The position numbers were made by a program, and so were the translations under genes. 64,000 bases of DNA from Vibrio sp. Of7-15. GTDB taxonomy: Bacteria > Pseudomonadota > Gammaproteobacteria > Enterobacterales > Vibrionaceae. A model generated the notes under the pieces. That model was not told the origin of the DNA, did no database searches, and saw nothing but the letters and a program-made list of their open reading frames with translations. The stretch covers positions 1 through 64,000 of the forward strand of contig NZ_JAKRGH010000009.1 of NCBI RefSeq assembly GCF_022347565.1, written 5' to 3'. Positions 36,674-46,422 of the stretch are shown here, one piece after another. Within the stretch, counting starts at the first letter, position 1; each line of letters opens with the position of its first letter.

Positions 36674-37120
36674 CTAAAAAAAGATATAGCTCATGATTAA
36701 AGCATCTTCTTTCCCTGATACGGTTGGATAGTAATTATGACGGCGGGTGACTTCATTGAATCCAAGAGACTCGTATAAACTGGCGGCTTTTGTGTTACTC
36801 TCTCGCACTTCAAGCCAAGCAGATTCTGCTTTCAGTTGCTCGCATTCACTTAAAAAAGCTTCAGTTAGCTGGCGTCCATACCCTTTTCCTTGCTCTGCTG
36901 GATCAACAGCAATGGTTAACAGGGTGACTTCCCCAACAATATTTTGGCTATAAAAATACCCAACCAAGCGATCATCCACCAGCAAACCACAATGATGAGC
37001 ACCACGGCTATTTAAATCACGGATCATAGATTCCGCCCAAGGGTGTGAATGGGCGACTTGCTCAATGCGCCAGACATCATCAAGATGAGCATCAGTAAGT
37101 TTGATTAATTTAACGTTCAT
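36674..37120 (-). CDS. rimI: Ribosomal-protein S18-alanine N-acetyltransferase RimI
   Basis: This 148-aa GNAT protein acetylates the N-terminal alanine of ribosomal protein S18. The acetyl-CoA-binding segment is VDPAEQGKGYGRQLTEAFL, and WLEVRESNTKAASLYESLGFNEVTRRHNYYP is the RimI-specific C-terminal half. ATG 37120 overlaps the end of holD by 11 bases; the holD-rimI order is the same as in E. coli. The upstream open frame belongs to the holD shadow and is not part of the protein. Confidence 0.93.
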   Translation of the reverse strand: MNVKLIKLTDAHLDDVWRIEQVAHSHPWAESMIRDLNSRGAHHCGLLVDDRLVGYFYSQNIVGEVTLLTIAVDPAEQGKGYGRQLTEAFLSECEQLKAESAWLEVRESNTKAASLYESLGFNEVTRRHNYYPTVSGKEDALIMSYIFF

Positions 37121-37508
37121 AAGTACAGATTTGTTGCCAAAGGTCTCTTCGTGAAGCAGTATCTTGTCGCATTTCTGGTAATGATTTCGAATGTAACACT
37201 CGACAACCATCTATCGTATTCACATCACAACCTGCAAACCAACACCACACCAAATGATGCTCTGCCAACTGCGCTACCGCTGATTCAGGTAAATAGAGCG
37301 CCTGATCGGGCGTTAGCTTCATACTGGCTAGCACTTTACCAAATAACCACGCTTCATGGCTCTGAGGTATTTCAGGTGCAATTAGCAATAATTTGCAACT
37401 TTCTGGTAGAGAAATCAGCTCGGGAGCATGTTCAGGATAGATTTCAGGCTGCTTGATTTGCCACGCTGTGATACCAATTTCCTGTAAATATTGCAAATCA
37501 CGTTGCAT
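37110..37508 (-). CDS. holD: DNA polymerase III psi subunit
   Basis: This 132-aa protein has the HolD length and layout. It starts MQRDLQYLQEIGITAWQIKQPEIYP, a short motif that binds the chi subunit, followed by LLLIAPEIP and a helix-rich C-terminal half. Psi bridges the clamp loader to chi and single-strand-binding protein. The family diverges quickly, so the assignment leans on the N-terminal motif and on the 11-base overlap with rimI, the standard operon. Confidence is high from the combination. Confidence 0.88.
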   Translation of the reverse strand: MQRDLQYLQEIGITAWQIKQPEIYPEHAPELISLPESCKLLLIAPEIPQSHEAWLFGKVLASMKLTPDQALYLPESAVAQLAEHHLVWCWFAGCDVNTIDGCRVLHSKSLPEMRQDTASRRDLWQQICTYER

Positions 37509-37617
37509 GAGAAATTACCTTTCAAAAGGAAAGCGGTAAGAAAACGGCGATAGTAACAAAAGATATGGGTGAGTCCTAGTCATGAGCATAGCAAGGCACA
37601 CCATAAAGAAGAGCACC

Positions 37618-37642
37618 TGTTACCTCCAATATCGAGGTAACA
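37618..37642 (-). terminator. Hairpin after yhbS
   Basis: TGTTACCTC pairs perfectly with GAGGTAACA across a seven-base loop, 12 bases after the yhbS stop. It lacks a T-run, so it is a weak or Rho-assisted terminator, or a 3'-end stabiliser. Confidence 0.5.
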
Positions 37643-37653
37643 AGTTAATACAA

Positions 37654-38157
37654 TCAGAAATTCGTAAATTCGGTGCTGTATTCAATTAAGCCTTGTTTAC
37701 CCGTTAGCTCATCACCAATCACACTTTTGATCATAAATGCACTGTCAGGCACAGGCCACTGACAACGAAATTGGTGAGCAGCAGCTGACTCAAAACCAAA
37801 TCGACGGTAGTAATTAGGCTCACCCAATACCACACAAGCCGGGTAACCAAACTCAGCGAGAGACACTAACCCTTCTTCAACCAATTGTTGAGCAATGCCT
37901 TGACGACGGTAATCGGCTTTCACAGCCAATGGCGCTAACCCTTGCCATCCGATGTCACTGCCCTCTAAGCTGACAGGACTAAACAAAATATGTCCAACCA
38001 CTTCGCCTTCGTCAGTGCATGCTACCAGCGCCAAGGTTAACTTGCCGTTTTCACGTAAACTCATAACAAGGTTGGCTTCAGCTTCCGTTTCAAAGGTTTC
38101 TTTCAATAATTGATCAACAACCAATATGTCAGCTGGAGCCTCAGTTCTAATGAGCAT
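37654..38157 (-). CDS. yhbS: YhbS-like GNAT acetyltransferase
   Basis: This 167-aa GNAT protein has the acetyl-CoA loop LAVKADYRRQGIAQQLVEEGL and the family-specific ACVVLGEPNYYRRFGFE segment. Length and sequence match YhbS of E. coli, which there too follows the ubiT gene. The substrate is not established in bacteria as far as I know. ATG 38157 overlaps the ubiT stop by 11 bases, so the two genes are translated from one message. The open frame upstream of this ATG is not family-like. Confidence 0.85.
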   Translation of the reverse strand: MLIRTEAPADILVVDQLLKETFETEAEANLVMSLRENGKLTLALVACTDEGEVVGHILFSPVSLEGSDIGWQGLAPLAVKADYRRQGIAQQLVEEGLVSLAEFGYPACVVLGEPNYYRRFGFESAAAHQFRCQWPVPDSAFMIKSVIGDELTGKQGLIEYSTEFTNF

Positions 38158-38668
38158 TAATAACCTCTTGTTTTTCCGGTAACGGCTGCATTCCTTCTTG
38201 CACAAAAGCGGCTAAACGCTGCAGTAGCTGACTTAAAACAGTGGGTAGCCCATCTAAATCGACGCTATCCATCAAGTTTTTTACTTCAAGTCCAAGCTCA
38301 GTATCCCCTTCAATTTTTAATCGACGTTGAAAAAATAACGTATCAGGGTCTTCTTTCCTTCCTGCGATTAATATCAAATCGTTAAGGCCAGCGCTAAAGC
38401 TCACGTCTTCTTGCTCTGAATTGGGCAATACAACCAATTGTTCATTTTGATAGCTAATATACCAGCATAGGTTCACATCTGTTACCGATACTTTTAAACA
38501 GCGTCCTTCTAAGAATTCAAAATCACCATCTTCTAGCGCTTCTTTAAACACCAATTTTAAAGCCTCTAACAAGGTTTTCTTTTGCAAAACAAAAGGTGTT
38601 ATTTGGGCTGGAAGTCTCAAAAATGAGGGTGTTTTTAGCACTAGCTGTCTATGGATCTTCTTAATCAC
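38147..38668 (-). CDS. ubiT: Anaerobic ubiquinone biosynthesis accessory factor UbiT (SCP2 domain)
   Basis: This 173-aa protein carries an SCP2 sterol-carrier-type lipid-binding fold: VSVTDVNLCWYISYQNEQLVV, VSFSAGLNDLILIAGRKEDPDTLFFQRRLKIEGDTELGLEVKN. UbiT is required with UbiU and UbiV for oxygen-independent ubiquinone synthesis and is thought to hold the hydrophobic intermediates. Here ubiT-yhbS is separated from ubiU-ubiV only by the divergent rocS gene, as in other vibrios. ATG 38668 is the natural start. Confidence 0.9.
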   Translation of the reverse strand: MIKKIHRQLVLKTPSFLRLPAQITPFVLQKKTLLEALKLVFKEALEDGDFEFLEGRCLKVSVTDVNLCWYISYQNEQLVVLPNSEQEDVSFSAGLNDLILIAGRKEDPDTLFFQRRLKIEGDTELGLEVKNLMDSVDLDGLPTVLSQLLQRLAAFVQEGMQPLPEKQEVINAH

Positions 38669-38868
38669 ACTACTTTCCGTTAATAATGAGGACTCTATGG
38701 CCTATAATTGTAGAATAAGAAATCAAGCCCAATCCTGTTTATAATCAAAAAAGCAGCAACTGAGGGTGGCATACTAGCAATTATTCTCAGTTACGGGTTA
38801 TAGTTAGCAGACGCTTATAAAAATAAATACATCATCCATAAACAACCGGTCCAGCGGTGAATATATAA

Positions 38869-40905
38869 ATGCCTACTGAGCAACTACAGCATTGGTTTCC
38901 TCTCTTAACTGACAATAGCCCCTTCTTATTTGCAGTTTTAGATAAAAACCACAAATATATTGTCGTCAATAATCGTTATTGTGAGATCAGTGGATTAGAA
39001 CGAGACGCACTCGTTGGCTGCTCCGATCCTGACGTCTTAGGCGAAATTTTTTACGATTCACTGAAAGGGTACTACCAACGGGCACTAGACGGAGAAACCA
39101 TCGAAGGTGAAATCACACTCGATGATCACCGCTTTGAGACCAGCCTTCACTTCAGTTTGTCACCGCTGCACAACAACGACAGTATTGAAGGGATCATTTT
39201 CCACGCCGCCGACACCTCTGAACGTCAAATTCTCGTAAACTCCCTTGAAGAGTCCGAATCCAAATACACCAAGCTCAGTGGTTTACTAACCGATGGTCTC
39301 TTCCTGGTTGAAAGCGATCTGATTATTTCAGCCAATGCGGCGTCTGCACAATTACTTGGTTTCGACAAGCTTAACGAGCTATTAGGCGAAGAATTAGGTC
39401 GATTACTCATTGATGAAAATACCAAACAGGTATTGGGTGATCGTATTGAACAGCTCAATAACGAAGATGCTATTTTCTGTTTAACTGGCCCACGCTGTGG
39501 CGTTGAGCGCCGTTTAAAGATCACGACAGAACAAACAGAACTGCTTGGCTCACCAGCCAAATTGGTGTTAATCAAAGACGCCAATCAAGCTCAGGTTCAG
39601 TCCCAGCAGACAGAACAAACTCTCCACCTCGATCAGCTCACGGGGTTATATAACCGACATGGCTTCAGCCGCCGATTAGAATATCTGATCCAAAATGAAA
39701 CCCCGTTGGTAATGCTTTATTTGGACATTGATAACTTCAAGAACATCAATGACTCCCTCGGCCACCACATTGGTGATCGCGTTTTAAAAGAAATTTCTTT
39801 ACGCTTACAACGTTTATTACCTGAGCATTCTATTCTCGGCCATTTAGGCGGTGATGAATTCGGGATTATTTTTCCTGAACCAGAACATGAACGTAGCGGT
39901 GAGCTTCTCGCAGAACAAATCATCGCACTGATTAACCAACCTTTTGATCTACACCACTTCAGTAAGCACCTTGCTTGTTCCATTGGTACTGTAAAATACC
40001 CGGGAGACGGCTCAGACGCACGTATTCTGCTACAAAATGCCGATACAGCCATGTACGAAGCCAAAGAGCGTGGCCGTAATCGCTTGGTTAAATTTCATGA
40101 TCAAATGAACAAAGAAGCACGTATGCGACTTTGGTTAGAAATTGAACTTCAAAAAGCCTTACAACAAAATGGCTTAGAGGTTTGGTATCAGCCGAAAGTG
40201 AGTGCTCGGGATTTTAGAATTAACGGCGCAGAAGCACTCGTTCGCTGGAAACACCCTGTTGAAGGTTACATTAGCCCTGCTCAGTTCATCCCGGTGGCAG
40301 AGCGCTCAGGTTTAATCGAACAACTTGGCCGTGTTGTCATGCGCGAGGTGTTCAACACCGTAAAACGTTGGAAACTACAAGGTATTCTACCGGGCCGTGT
40401 TGCAATCAACCTGTCTCCACAACAATTTGGTAACCCGCACCTTATTGACTATATGGAGAAACTATTACGCACCACAAATGTGGATCCTGCTTGCATCACG
40501 TTTGAGTTAACAGAAAGCGCCGTAATGAGCGATGGTGAACACGCCATTCAAATGCTTAATGCTATAAAAAAATTAGGCTTTGCGCTCTCTATTGATGACT
40601 TTGGCACTGGCTACTCTTCTCTGTCTTATCTCGCTCGATTCCCATTGGATGAAATTAAGATTGACCGTGGCTTTATCAGCGAAATCGACATTCTACCTAA
40701 ACAAATCACCATCATCGAAAACATCATCAGTTTGGGCAAATCATTAAGTATGATCGTAGTGGCTGAAGGGGTTGAAACTCGCCAACAAGCGACTCTGCTT
40801 TCCAACTTAAATTGCGATACGATTCAAGGGTTCCATTTTTACCGCCCATTACCAAAACACGAAGTGGAAGCCATCTTATTACAGAATACTCGCCGTAAAA
40901 GCTAA
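38869..40905 (+). CDS. rocS: RocS-like PAS-GGDEF-EAL protein
   Basis: This 678-aa cytoplasmic protein has an N-terminal PAS domain (about 10-125, PFLFAVLDKNHKYIVVNNRYCEISG), a second degenerate PAS (about 130-240), a GGDEF domain with intact GGDEFGIIF (about 325) and an EAL domain with EALVRW, NLSPQQF, DDFGTGYSSL and AEGVETRQQ (about 430-670). All EAL metal and catalytic residues appear present, so phosphodiesterase activity is likely; the GGDEF half may be active or a GTP sensor. RocS of V. cholerae, encoded beside the ubiU-ubiV pair, lowers c-di-GMP and affects motility and the rugose state. Same context here. Confidence 0.88.
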   Translation: MPTEQLQHWFPLLTDNSPFLFAVLDKNHKYIVVNNRYCEISGLERDALVGCSDPDVLGEIFYDSLKGYYQRALDGETIEGEITLDDHRFETSLHFSLSPLHNNDSIEGIIFHAADTSERQILVNSLEESESKYTKLSGLLTDGLFLVESDLIISANAASAQLLGFDKLNELLGEELGRLLIDENTKQVLGDRIEQLNNEDAIFCLTGPRCGVERRLKITTEQTELLGSPAKLVLIKDANQAQVQSQQTEQTLHLDQLTGLYNRHGFSRRLEYLIQNETPLVMLYLDIDNFKNINDSLGHHIGDRVLKEISLRLQRLLPEHSILGHLGGDEFGIIFPEPEHERSGELLAEQIIALINQPFDLHHFSKHLACSIGTVKYPGDGSDARILLQNADTAMYEAKERGRNRLVKFHDQMNKEARMRLWLEIELQKALQQNGLEVWYQPKVSARDFRINGAEALVRWKHPVEGYISPAQFIPVAERSGLIEQLGRVVMREVFNTVKRWKLQGILPGRVAINLSPQQFGNPHLIDYMEKLLRTTNVDPACITFELTESAVMSDGEHAIQMLNAIKKLGFALSIDDFGTGYSSLSYLARFPLDEIKIDRGFISEIDILPKQITIIENIISLGKSLSMIVVAEGVETRQQATLLSNLNCDTIQGFHFYRPLPKHEVEAILLQNTRRKS

Positions 40906-40958
40906 CTTTTCATCGGTCGTTGTCCTCTAATCCATAAAAAACTGCCTTATATCAAATT

Positions 40959-40980
40959 AGGGAGCCACAAAGCTCCCTAC
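40959..40980 (+). terminator. Hairpin between rocS and ubiU
   Basis: TAGGGAGC pairs with GCTCCCTA across a six-base loop, 54 bases after rocS. There is no T-run. It may be a weak terminator or part of the ubiU leader. Confidence 0.4.
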
Positions 40981-41020
40981 AATCGCTGGTTACTCTAAAA
41001 ATAAATAGGTAACTCACAGC

Positions 41021-42022
41021 ATGGAACTTCTTTGCCCTGCCGGTAATTTACCCGCCTTAAAAACAGCCATCGACTGTGGTGCAGATGCTGTTTATATCGG
41101 CTTTAAAGACGACACCAACGCTCGTCATTTTGCAGGCCTGAACTTTACTGGAAAAAAACTAGAAAGAGCCGTTCAATACGTTAGAGATCACAACCGTAAG
41201 TTGCATGTTGCGTTAAATACCTTCGCACACCCTGACGGTTTTGAACGCTGGACAAAAGCCGTAGATAACGCTGCAAGTATGGGCGTTGATGCACTTATCA
41301 TTGCTGATATTGCGGTACTAGAATACGCTGCCACACGCTACCCAGATCTGGAACTGCACTTATCTGTTCAAGCATCAGCAACCAATGTTGCAGGTATTGA
41401 TTTTTATAAGAAAAACTTCAATATTAAACGAGTTGTGTTGCCTCGTGTTCTGTCTATCCATCAAGTGAAGCAACTCTCACGCAATATCACCTCAGACGTA
41501 GAACTCGAAGTATTTGCCTTTGGTAGCCTGTGCATTATGGCGGAAGGGCGCTGCTATCTATCTTCTTACATGACTGGAGAGTCCCCTAATACAGTAGGGG
41601 CTTGCTCTCCGGCTAAATATGTTCGCTGGCAAGAAACAGAGTCCGGGCTTGAATCTCGCCTTAATAACATTTTGATTGACCGCTACAACACCGGCGAAAA
41701 TGCTGGCTACCCCACCTTATGCAAGGGTCGCTTTGAAGTGGCTGGTAAACGCTATCACGCGCTTGAAGAGCCAACCAGCTTAAACACCCTCTCCATGTTG
41801 CCAGAACTATTTTCAGCTAATGTTGCTTCGGTAAAAATCGAAGGTCGTCAACGTAGCCCAGCCTATGTAGAGCAAGTCACACGAACTTGGCGTTCAGCCA
41901 TTGATAGCTACCTCGCAAACCCTGACGCTTATCAGGTGCAACCATCATGGAACGCATGCTTAGATAATGTATCTGAAGGCTCCCAAACCACACTTGGTGC
42001 TTATCACCGTAAATGGCAATAG
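41021..42022 (+). CDS. ubiU: Oxygen-independent ubiquinone hydroxylase subunit UbiU (U32 family)
   Basis: This 333-aa protein belongs to the U32 peptidase-like family. The four iron-sulfur ligand cysteines are visible at 171 and 178 (GSLCIMAEGRC), 195 (GACSPAKY) and 234 (PTLCKGRF), matching the E. coli pattern shifted by two residues. UbiU pairs with UbiV as a 4Fe-4S complex that hydroxylates the quinone ring without oxygen, using prephenate as oxygen donor. The N-terminus MELLCPAGNLPALKTAID is typical. ubiV starts ten bases after the stop. No perfect FNR box was seen in the 115-base leader. Confidence 0.95.
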   Translation: MELLCPAGNLPALKTAIDCGADAVYIGFKDDTNARHFAGLNFTGKKLERAVQYVRDHNRKLHVALNTFAHPDGFERWTKAVDNAASMGVDALIIADIAVLEYAATRYPDLELHLSVQASATNVAGIDFYKKNFNIKRVVLPRVLSIHQVKQLSRNITSDVELEVFAFGSLCIMAEGRCYLSSYMTGESPNTVGACSPAKYVRWQETESGLESRLNNILIDRYNTGENAGYPTLCKGRFEVAGKRYHALEEPTSLNTLSMLPELFSANVASVKIEGRQRSPAYVEQVTRTWRSAIDSYLANPDAYQVQPSWNACLDNVSEGSQTTLGAYHRKWQ

Positions 42023-42032
42023 AGAACACACT

Positions 42033-42911
42033 ATGAAATATGCCCTTGGACCTCTACTGTATTTCTGGCCTCAGCAAGAAGTTGAACAGTTTTACCAACA
42101 AGCCCAATCATGCTCTGCCGACATCATTTACTTAGGCGAGACGGTTTGCTCTAAGCGCCGAGAAATGAAACCCAAACACTGGTTTGAAATAGCGAAAGAG
42201 CTATCAAATTCAGGCAAACAAGTAGTCCTATCCACCATGGCTCTTCTAGAGGCTCCTAGCGAAGTCAATGTAATGAAAAAGTACATTGAGAACGGAGACA
42301 TCATTATTGAAGCTAATGACGTCTCTGCTATTCAGCTGGCTTCTGAAAGCAAAGTGCCTTTTGTGGTTGGCCCTGCCGTGAATGCTTATAACGCCCACAC
42401 TTTAAACCTCTTCCTAAAACAAGGAATGATTCGCTGGTGTATGCCTGTGGAACTCTCACGTGATTGGCTTATTAAGATCATGAGTCAATGTGACGAGCTT
42501 GGTATTCGAGATAAATTCGAAACAGAAGTCTTTAGTTATGGTTATTTACCACTGGCGTACTCTGCTCGCTGTTTTACTGCACGTGCTGAAAACTTACCCA
42601 AAGATGAATGTGAGACGTGCTGTATCAAGTACCCAAACGGGATTACAGTCAACAGCCAAGAAGGCCAAGAGGTCTTTACTCTTAATGGTATACAAACCCA
42701 ATCAGGCTATTGCTACAACTTAATCAATGATTTACCGACCATGGCTAACCTTGCTGATGTGGTAAGGCTAAGCCCATTAAGCGTCGATACTTTTGCTGAA
42801 ATTGATAATTTCCGAGCCAATGAAAATGGTCAAACCCACTATAAGCTGCAAGACAGTAAACAGTGTAATGGGTATTGGCACCACGTGGCAGGCCTTAATA
42901 TCGAGCAATAA
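42033..42911 (+). CDS. ubiV: Oxygen-independent ubiquinone hydroxylase subunit UbiV (U32 family)
   Basis: This 292-aa protein has its four cluster-binding cysteines at 39, 180, 193 and 197, the positions known for E. coli UbiV. It is the partner of UbiU, and both are needed to make ubiquinone under oxygen limitation. ATG 42033 is chosen because it yields MKYALGPLLYFWPQQE; the frame is open 22 codons upstream, into ubiU, without family resemblance. The gene ends in front of a strong bidirectional terminator shared with nlpI. Confidence 0.95.
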   Translation: MKYALGPLLYFWPQQEVEQFYQQAQSCSADIIYLGETVCSKRREMKPKHWFEIAKELSNSGKQVVLSTMALLEAPSEVNVMKKYIENGDIIIEANDVSAIQLASESKVPFVVGPAVNAYNAHTLNLFLKQGMIRWCMPVELSRDWLIKIMSQCDELGIRDKFETEVFSYGYLPLAYSARCFTARAENLPKDECETCCIKYPNGITVNSQEGQEVFTLNGIQTQSGYCYNLINDLPTMANLADVVRLSPLSVDTFAEIDNFRANENGQTHYKLQDSKQCNGYWHHVAGLNIEQ

Positions 42912-42933
42912 TCTTCGCCCTGAAATACACAAT

Positions 42934-42964
42934 AAAAAGCCGCAGGCAATCGCTGCGGCTTTTT
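42934..42964. terminator. Bidirectional terminator between ubiV and nlpI
   Basis: AAAAAGCCGCAG pairs perfectly with CTGCGGCTTTTT across a seven-base loop, with A and T tails on both sides. It serves both convergent genes. Confidence 0.92.
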
Positions 42965-42993
42965 AACCAATATCTTTTAAAGCAAAGCAACGT

Positions 42994-43896
42994 TTATTGT
43001 GTCACTTTTTTCGCTTGAGCCTCAGCTTGTGCTTGCTGAAAAATCCGGCCTAACTCTAACAACGCATAACGATGCTCAACATATTCATACACATTTCCGG
43101 CCATCGCTAATTTGTACAACGAGATAGCGTTAGGAAAATCGCCTTCTGCCTGATAACGCTTACCTAAGTAAAAGTAGGCTTCTGTTAAACGCTCCGCTAA
43201 TAACGTATTGTTTCTCGTTTGCTTTAAAATTCGTTGGAAAAACTCTTGGTCAGAGTACTCTTCCAAGAACATACCAACCAGCTCCCAACCCCATTCGTCA
43301 TCACGCTCCGAATAAATATCTTTAAGGTTTTCTTTTGCCACACTTGGAGAGTATTCACTTTCAATCAAGTATAACCAAATAGCACGATAGGGATCGGAAG
43401 GCTCATCTTGGAAGTGAGCTTGAATATCAGCATGAGCTAACTCATAGCGGCCGCCGTAATACAAAGCAATAGCACGATTACGAAGCGCAAACTGATTATT
43501 TGGCGCTAACTCTAGCGTAGAATCAAACGCTTCATACGCTGCATCGTATTCACGGCTCTGAGTATAATAAACACCTAGGATATTAAATACTTCTGCCTGA
43601 TCAGGTTTGAGAGCTAAGGATTGGTTGAAGTCTAAACGAGCTAAATCACGCAGGCCCAAACTGTCATTTATCAAGCCACGCTCATAAAACATCTTAGCGC
43701 GAATATCATCATCAATATCAGAACGGCGCAAAAGCTGATCAATACGAGCTAACTGAATTTCTTGTTGTAAGCTTGGTTGCAACGGCACTGCCATCGCTGG
43801 GTAATGCCAATCACCATTATCAACGACAGGCGATGATGCACACCCTGTCAGTGCTAAAGCTAGCCCTAAACCAGCAAGACGAAACCATTTCACCAA
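42994..43896 (-). CDS. nlpI: Lipoprotein NlpI (TPR)
   Basis: This 300-aa lipoprotein has a signal peptide ending in the lipobox LALTGC, so Cys 19 is lipidated. Tetratricopeptide repeats follow (AKMFYERGLINDSLG, AEVFNILGVYYTQSREYDAAYEAFDSTLELAP, FALRNRAIALYYGGRYELAHADI). NlpI is an outer-membrane adaptor for murein endopeptidases and the Prc protease. It lies downstream of pnp in the same direction, as in E. coli, with a terminator between. The C-terminus is somewhat Ala/Gln-rich. Confidence 0.94.
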   Translation of the reverse strand: MVKWFRLAGLGLALALTGCASSPVVDNGDWHYPAMAVPLQPSLQQEIQLARIDQLLRRSDIDDDIRAKMFYERGLINDSLGLRDLARLDFNQSLALKPDQAEVFNILGVYYTQSREYDAAYEAFDSTLELAPNNQFALRNRAIALYYGGRYELAHADIQAHFQDEPSDPYRAIWLYLIESEYSPSVAKENLKDIYSERDDEWGWELVGMFLEEYSDQEFFQRILKQTRNNTLLAERLTEAYFYLGKRYQAEGDFPNAISLYKLAMAGNVYEYVEHRYALLELGRIFQQAQAEAQAKKVTQ

Positions 43897-43913
43897 AACT
43901 TTTCTCCATAAAA

Positions 43914-43942
43914 TAAAAAGGGAGCGATTAGGCTCCCTTTAT
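43914..43942 (-). terminator. Terminator after pnp
   Basis: Read on the minus strand, AAAGGGAGC and GCTCCCTTT form a stem with a six-base loop followed by T residues. It lies between pnp and nlpI, about 25 bases after the pnp stop. Confidence 0.85.
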
Positions 43943-43965
43943 AACATGCTTTTTAGTGAAACGCG

Positions 43966-46098
43966 TTAGCCTTGTGGCTGTTCTTCACTTTTCTCTGCAG
44001 TATTGTCACCGTTTAATTCAGCCATTGCTTCTTTAATACTTAGACGAATACGTCCTTGACGGTCAATCTCAAGTACTTTGATCTTAACTTCTTGGCCAAG
44101 CTCTAGGTGATCAGCCACTTTCTCGATACGCTGATCAGCGATTTGAGAAATATGTACTAGACCTTCCTTAGGACCAAGAACAGTAACAAATGCACCGAAA
44201 TCAACGATACGCATTACCTTACCTGTGTAGATCTTACCCACTTCAACTTCAGCCGTTAGCTCTTCAATACGACGGATAGCTTCTTTCGCAGCAATACCTT
44301 CAGTAGCCGCTACTTTCACTGTACCGTCGTCTTCGATCTCAATCGTTGTACCCGTTTCTTCAGTTAGTGCACGGATAACTGCACCACCTTTACCGATAAC
44401 GTCTTTGATCTTCTCAGGACTGATCTTCATTGTGTGGATACGAGGAGCAAATTCAGAGATCTCCTCACGAGCACCAGAGATAGCTTCATCCATAACAGTC
44501 AAGATGTGCTTACGTGCACCTTGTGCTTGGTTTAGAGCGATCTGCATGATCTCTTTCGTAATACCTTCGATCTTGATGTCCATTTGAAGTGCAGTGATAC
44601 CTTCGTTAGTACCTGCTACTTTAAAGTCCATGTCACCTAGGTGGTCTTCATCACCTAGAATGTCAGAAAGAACTACAAAATCATCGCCTTCTTTAACAAG
44701 ACCCATTGCGATACCTGCAACAGAAGCTTTAATTGGAACACCCGCATCCATAAGAGCCAAAGATGTACCACACACAGAAGCCATTGAAGAAGAACCGTTA
44801 GATTCTGTGATTTCCGATACAACACGAACTGTGTATGGGAATTCTTCCACAGAAGGCATTACCGCTTGGATACCACGCTTAGCCAGCTTACCGTGACCAA
44901 TTTCACGACGCTTAGGAGAACCAACAAAACCAGTTTCACCTACACAGTATGGAGGGAAGTTATAGTGTAGAAGGAAGTGATCTTTCTTCTCACCCATTAG
45001 GCTGTCGATGATTTGAGCATCACGTTGTGTACCCAGTGTTGCAGTAACAAGTGCCTGAGTTTCACCACGAGTAAACAGAGAAGAACCGTGAGTACGTGGA
45101 AGAACACCAGTACGTACGTCTAGAGCACGAACCATGTCTTTTTCACGACCATCGATACGTGGGTTACCAGCAATAATGCGGCTACGTACTACGTTTTTCT
45201 CTAGAGAGCCAAGCATGCCGCGAATTTCACGCTCATCTAACTCTTCGTCTTGTGCAAGCAGAGCTTCAACAACATCATTTTTGATTGCACCAACTTGCTC
45301 ATAACGAGCCATTTTCTCAGTGATCTGGTAAGCATCCGCTAAACGAGCTTCAGCTAGCTCAGCTACACGCTCTTTCAGCTCAGTGTTTTCTGCTGGAGCA
45401 GTCCAATCCCAAGCTGGAGTCGCAACTTCAGCAGCAAATTCATTGATTGCGTTAATTACAACTTGTTGTTGATCATGACCGTAAACAACAGCAGACAGCA
45501 TTTCTTCTTCTGTTAGGTTATCAGCTTCAGACTCAACCATCAGTACTGCGCCCTCAGTACCAGATACCACTAGATCCAGTTTAGAGTTTTCAAGCTCAGT
45601 GTTCGATGGGTTAAGAACAAGCTCACCGTTGATGTGACCAACACGAGCAGCACCGATTGGACCATTAAATGGAACACCAGAAATAGACAGTGCAGCAGAC
45701 GTTGCGATCATAGTGATCATGTCTGGGTTTACTTCAGGGTTGATAGATACAACCGTTGCAATTACCTGTACTTCGTTTTTGAATGCATCAGGGAAAAGAG
45801 GACGGATTGGACGGTCGATTAAGCGAGCCGTTAATGTTTCTGCTTCAGAAGGACGGCCTTCACGCTTGAAGAAACCACCTGGGATTTTACCTGCAGCGTA
45901 AGTACGCTCTTGGTAGTTAACTGTTAGAGGGAAGAAATCTTGACCTTCAACAGCGTCTTTTTTAGCAACAACAGATACAAATACAGAAGTATCATCCATG
46001 CTAGCCATAACAGCTGCAGTAGCTTGGCGAGCAATAACACCAGTTTCTAGAGTGACAGTGTGGTTACCGTACTGAAACGTTTTTACGATTGGATTCAC
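43966..46098 (-). CDS. pnp: Polynucleotide phosphorylase
   Basis: This 710-aa exoribonuclease degrades RNA 3' to 5' with phosphate and is part of the degradosome. It has two RNase PH domains (first at about 10-150 with [20 protein letters not shown]; second with [34 protein letters not shown]), then KH (about 555-615, [20 protein letters not shown]) and S1 (about 620-690). GTG 46098 is chosen as start because AAGGAA precedes it and it gives [20 protein letters not shown] as in E. coli; the in-frame ATG at 46164 would add 22 unrelated residues. The leader carries a hairpin of the RNase III type. Confidence 0.96.
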   Translation of the reverse strand: MNPIVKTFQYGNHTVTLETGVIARQATAAVMASMDDTSVFVSVVAKKDAVEGQDFFPLTVNYQERTYAAGKIPGGFFKREGRPSEAETLTARLIDRPIRPLFPDAFKNEVQVIATVVSINPEVNPDMITMIATSAALSISGVPFNGPIGAARVGHINGELVLNPSNTELENSKLDLVVSGTEGAVLMVESEADNLTEEEMLSAVVYGHDQQQVVINAINEFAAEVATPAWDWTAPAENTELKERVAELAEARLADAYQITEKMARYEQVGAIKNDVVEALLAQDEELDEREIRGMLGSLEKNVVRSRIIAGNPRIDGREKDMVRALDVRTGVLPRTHGSSLFTRGETQALVTATLGTQRDAQIIDSLMGEKKDHFLLHYNFPPYCVGETGFVGSPKRREIGHGKLAKRGIQAVMPSVEEFPYTVRVVSEITESNGSSSMASVCGTSLALMDAGVPIKASVAGIAMGLVKEGDDFVVLSDILGDEDHLGDMDFKVAGTNEGITALQMDIKIEGITKEIMQIALNQAQGARKHILTVMDEAISGAREEISEFAPRIHTMKISPEKIKDVIGKGGAVIRALTEETGTTIEIEDDGTVKVAATEGIAAKEAIRRIEELTAEVEVGKIYTGKVMRIVDFGAFVTVLGPKEGLVHISQIADQRIEKVADHLELGQEVKIKVLEIDRQGRIRLSIKEAMAELNGDNTAEKSEEQPQG

Positions 46099-46189
46099 GT
46101 AAATTTCCTTCAAATTATTCAGTGATTTCGCCCTATAGACGTACGACGTCACTGATAACATCAATAAATATGATTCAAAATTTTACCAA

Positions 46190-46270
46190 TCGCGACTAGT
46201 ACAAACACATTCATAGAATAAACATACATGTTACTTTTACGCACGATGTATTTGTTTGTAATAGTCGCGA
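46190..46270 (-). promoter_or_regulatory. pnp leader hairpin, probable RNase III autoregulatory site
   Basis: TCGCGACTA (46190-46198) pairs with TAGTCGCGA (46262-46270). The stem continues after a small mismatch with ACAAAC/GTTTGT, and an inner ATACAT/ATGTAT pairing completes a long hairpin. It lies about 90 bases before the pnp start. In E. coli a hairpin here is cut by RNase III and then used by PNPase to shut down its own synthesis; the same logic is inferred. Confidence 0.7.
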
Positions 46271-46393
46271 CCAGGAGGCCGACATCGTAGACTGTAAAAC
46301 TTTAAATCGTTGCTTTTTCAGTCAAATACATCGAGGGACGAATTTAACAGGCGTAGTATAAACTAAAAAGATAGGAAGCGGTATTTAGGGTAC

Positions 46394-46422
46394 AAAAAAA
46401 GGAGCTATAAAAGCTCCTTTTT
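46394..46422 (-). terminator. Terminator after rpsO
   Basis: Read on the minus strand, AAAAAGGAGCT pairs with AGCTCCTTTTT across a five-base loop, followed by more T. It begins 16 bases after the rpsO stop. Confidence 0.88.
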
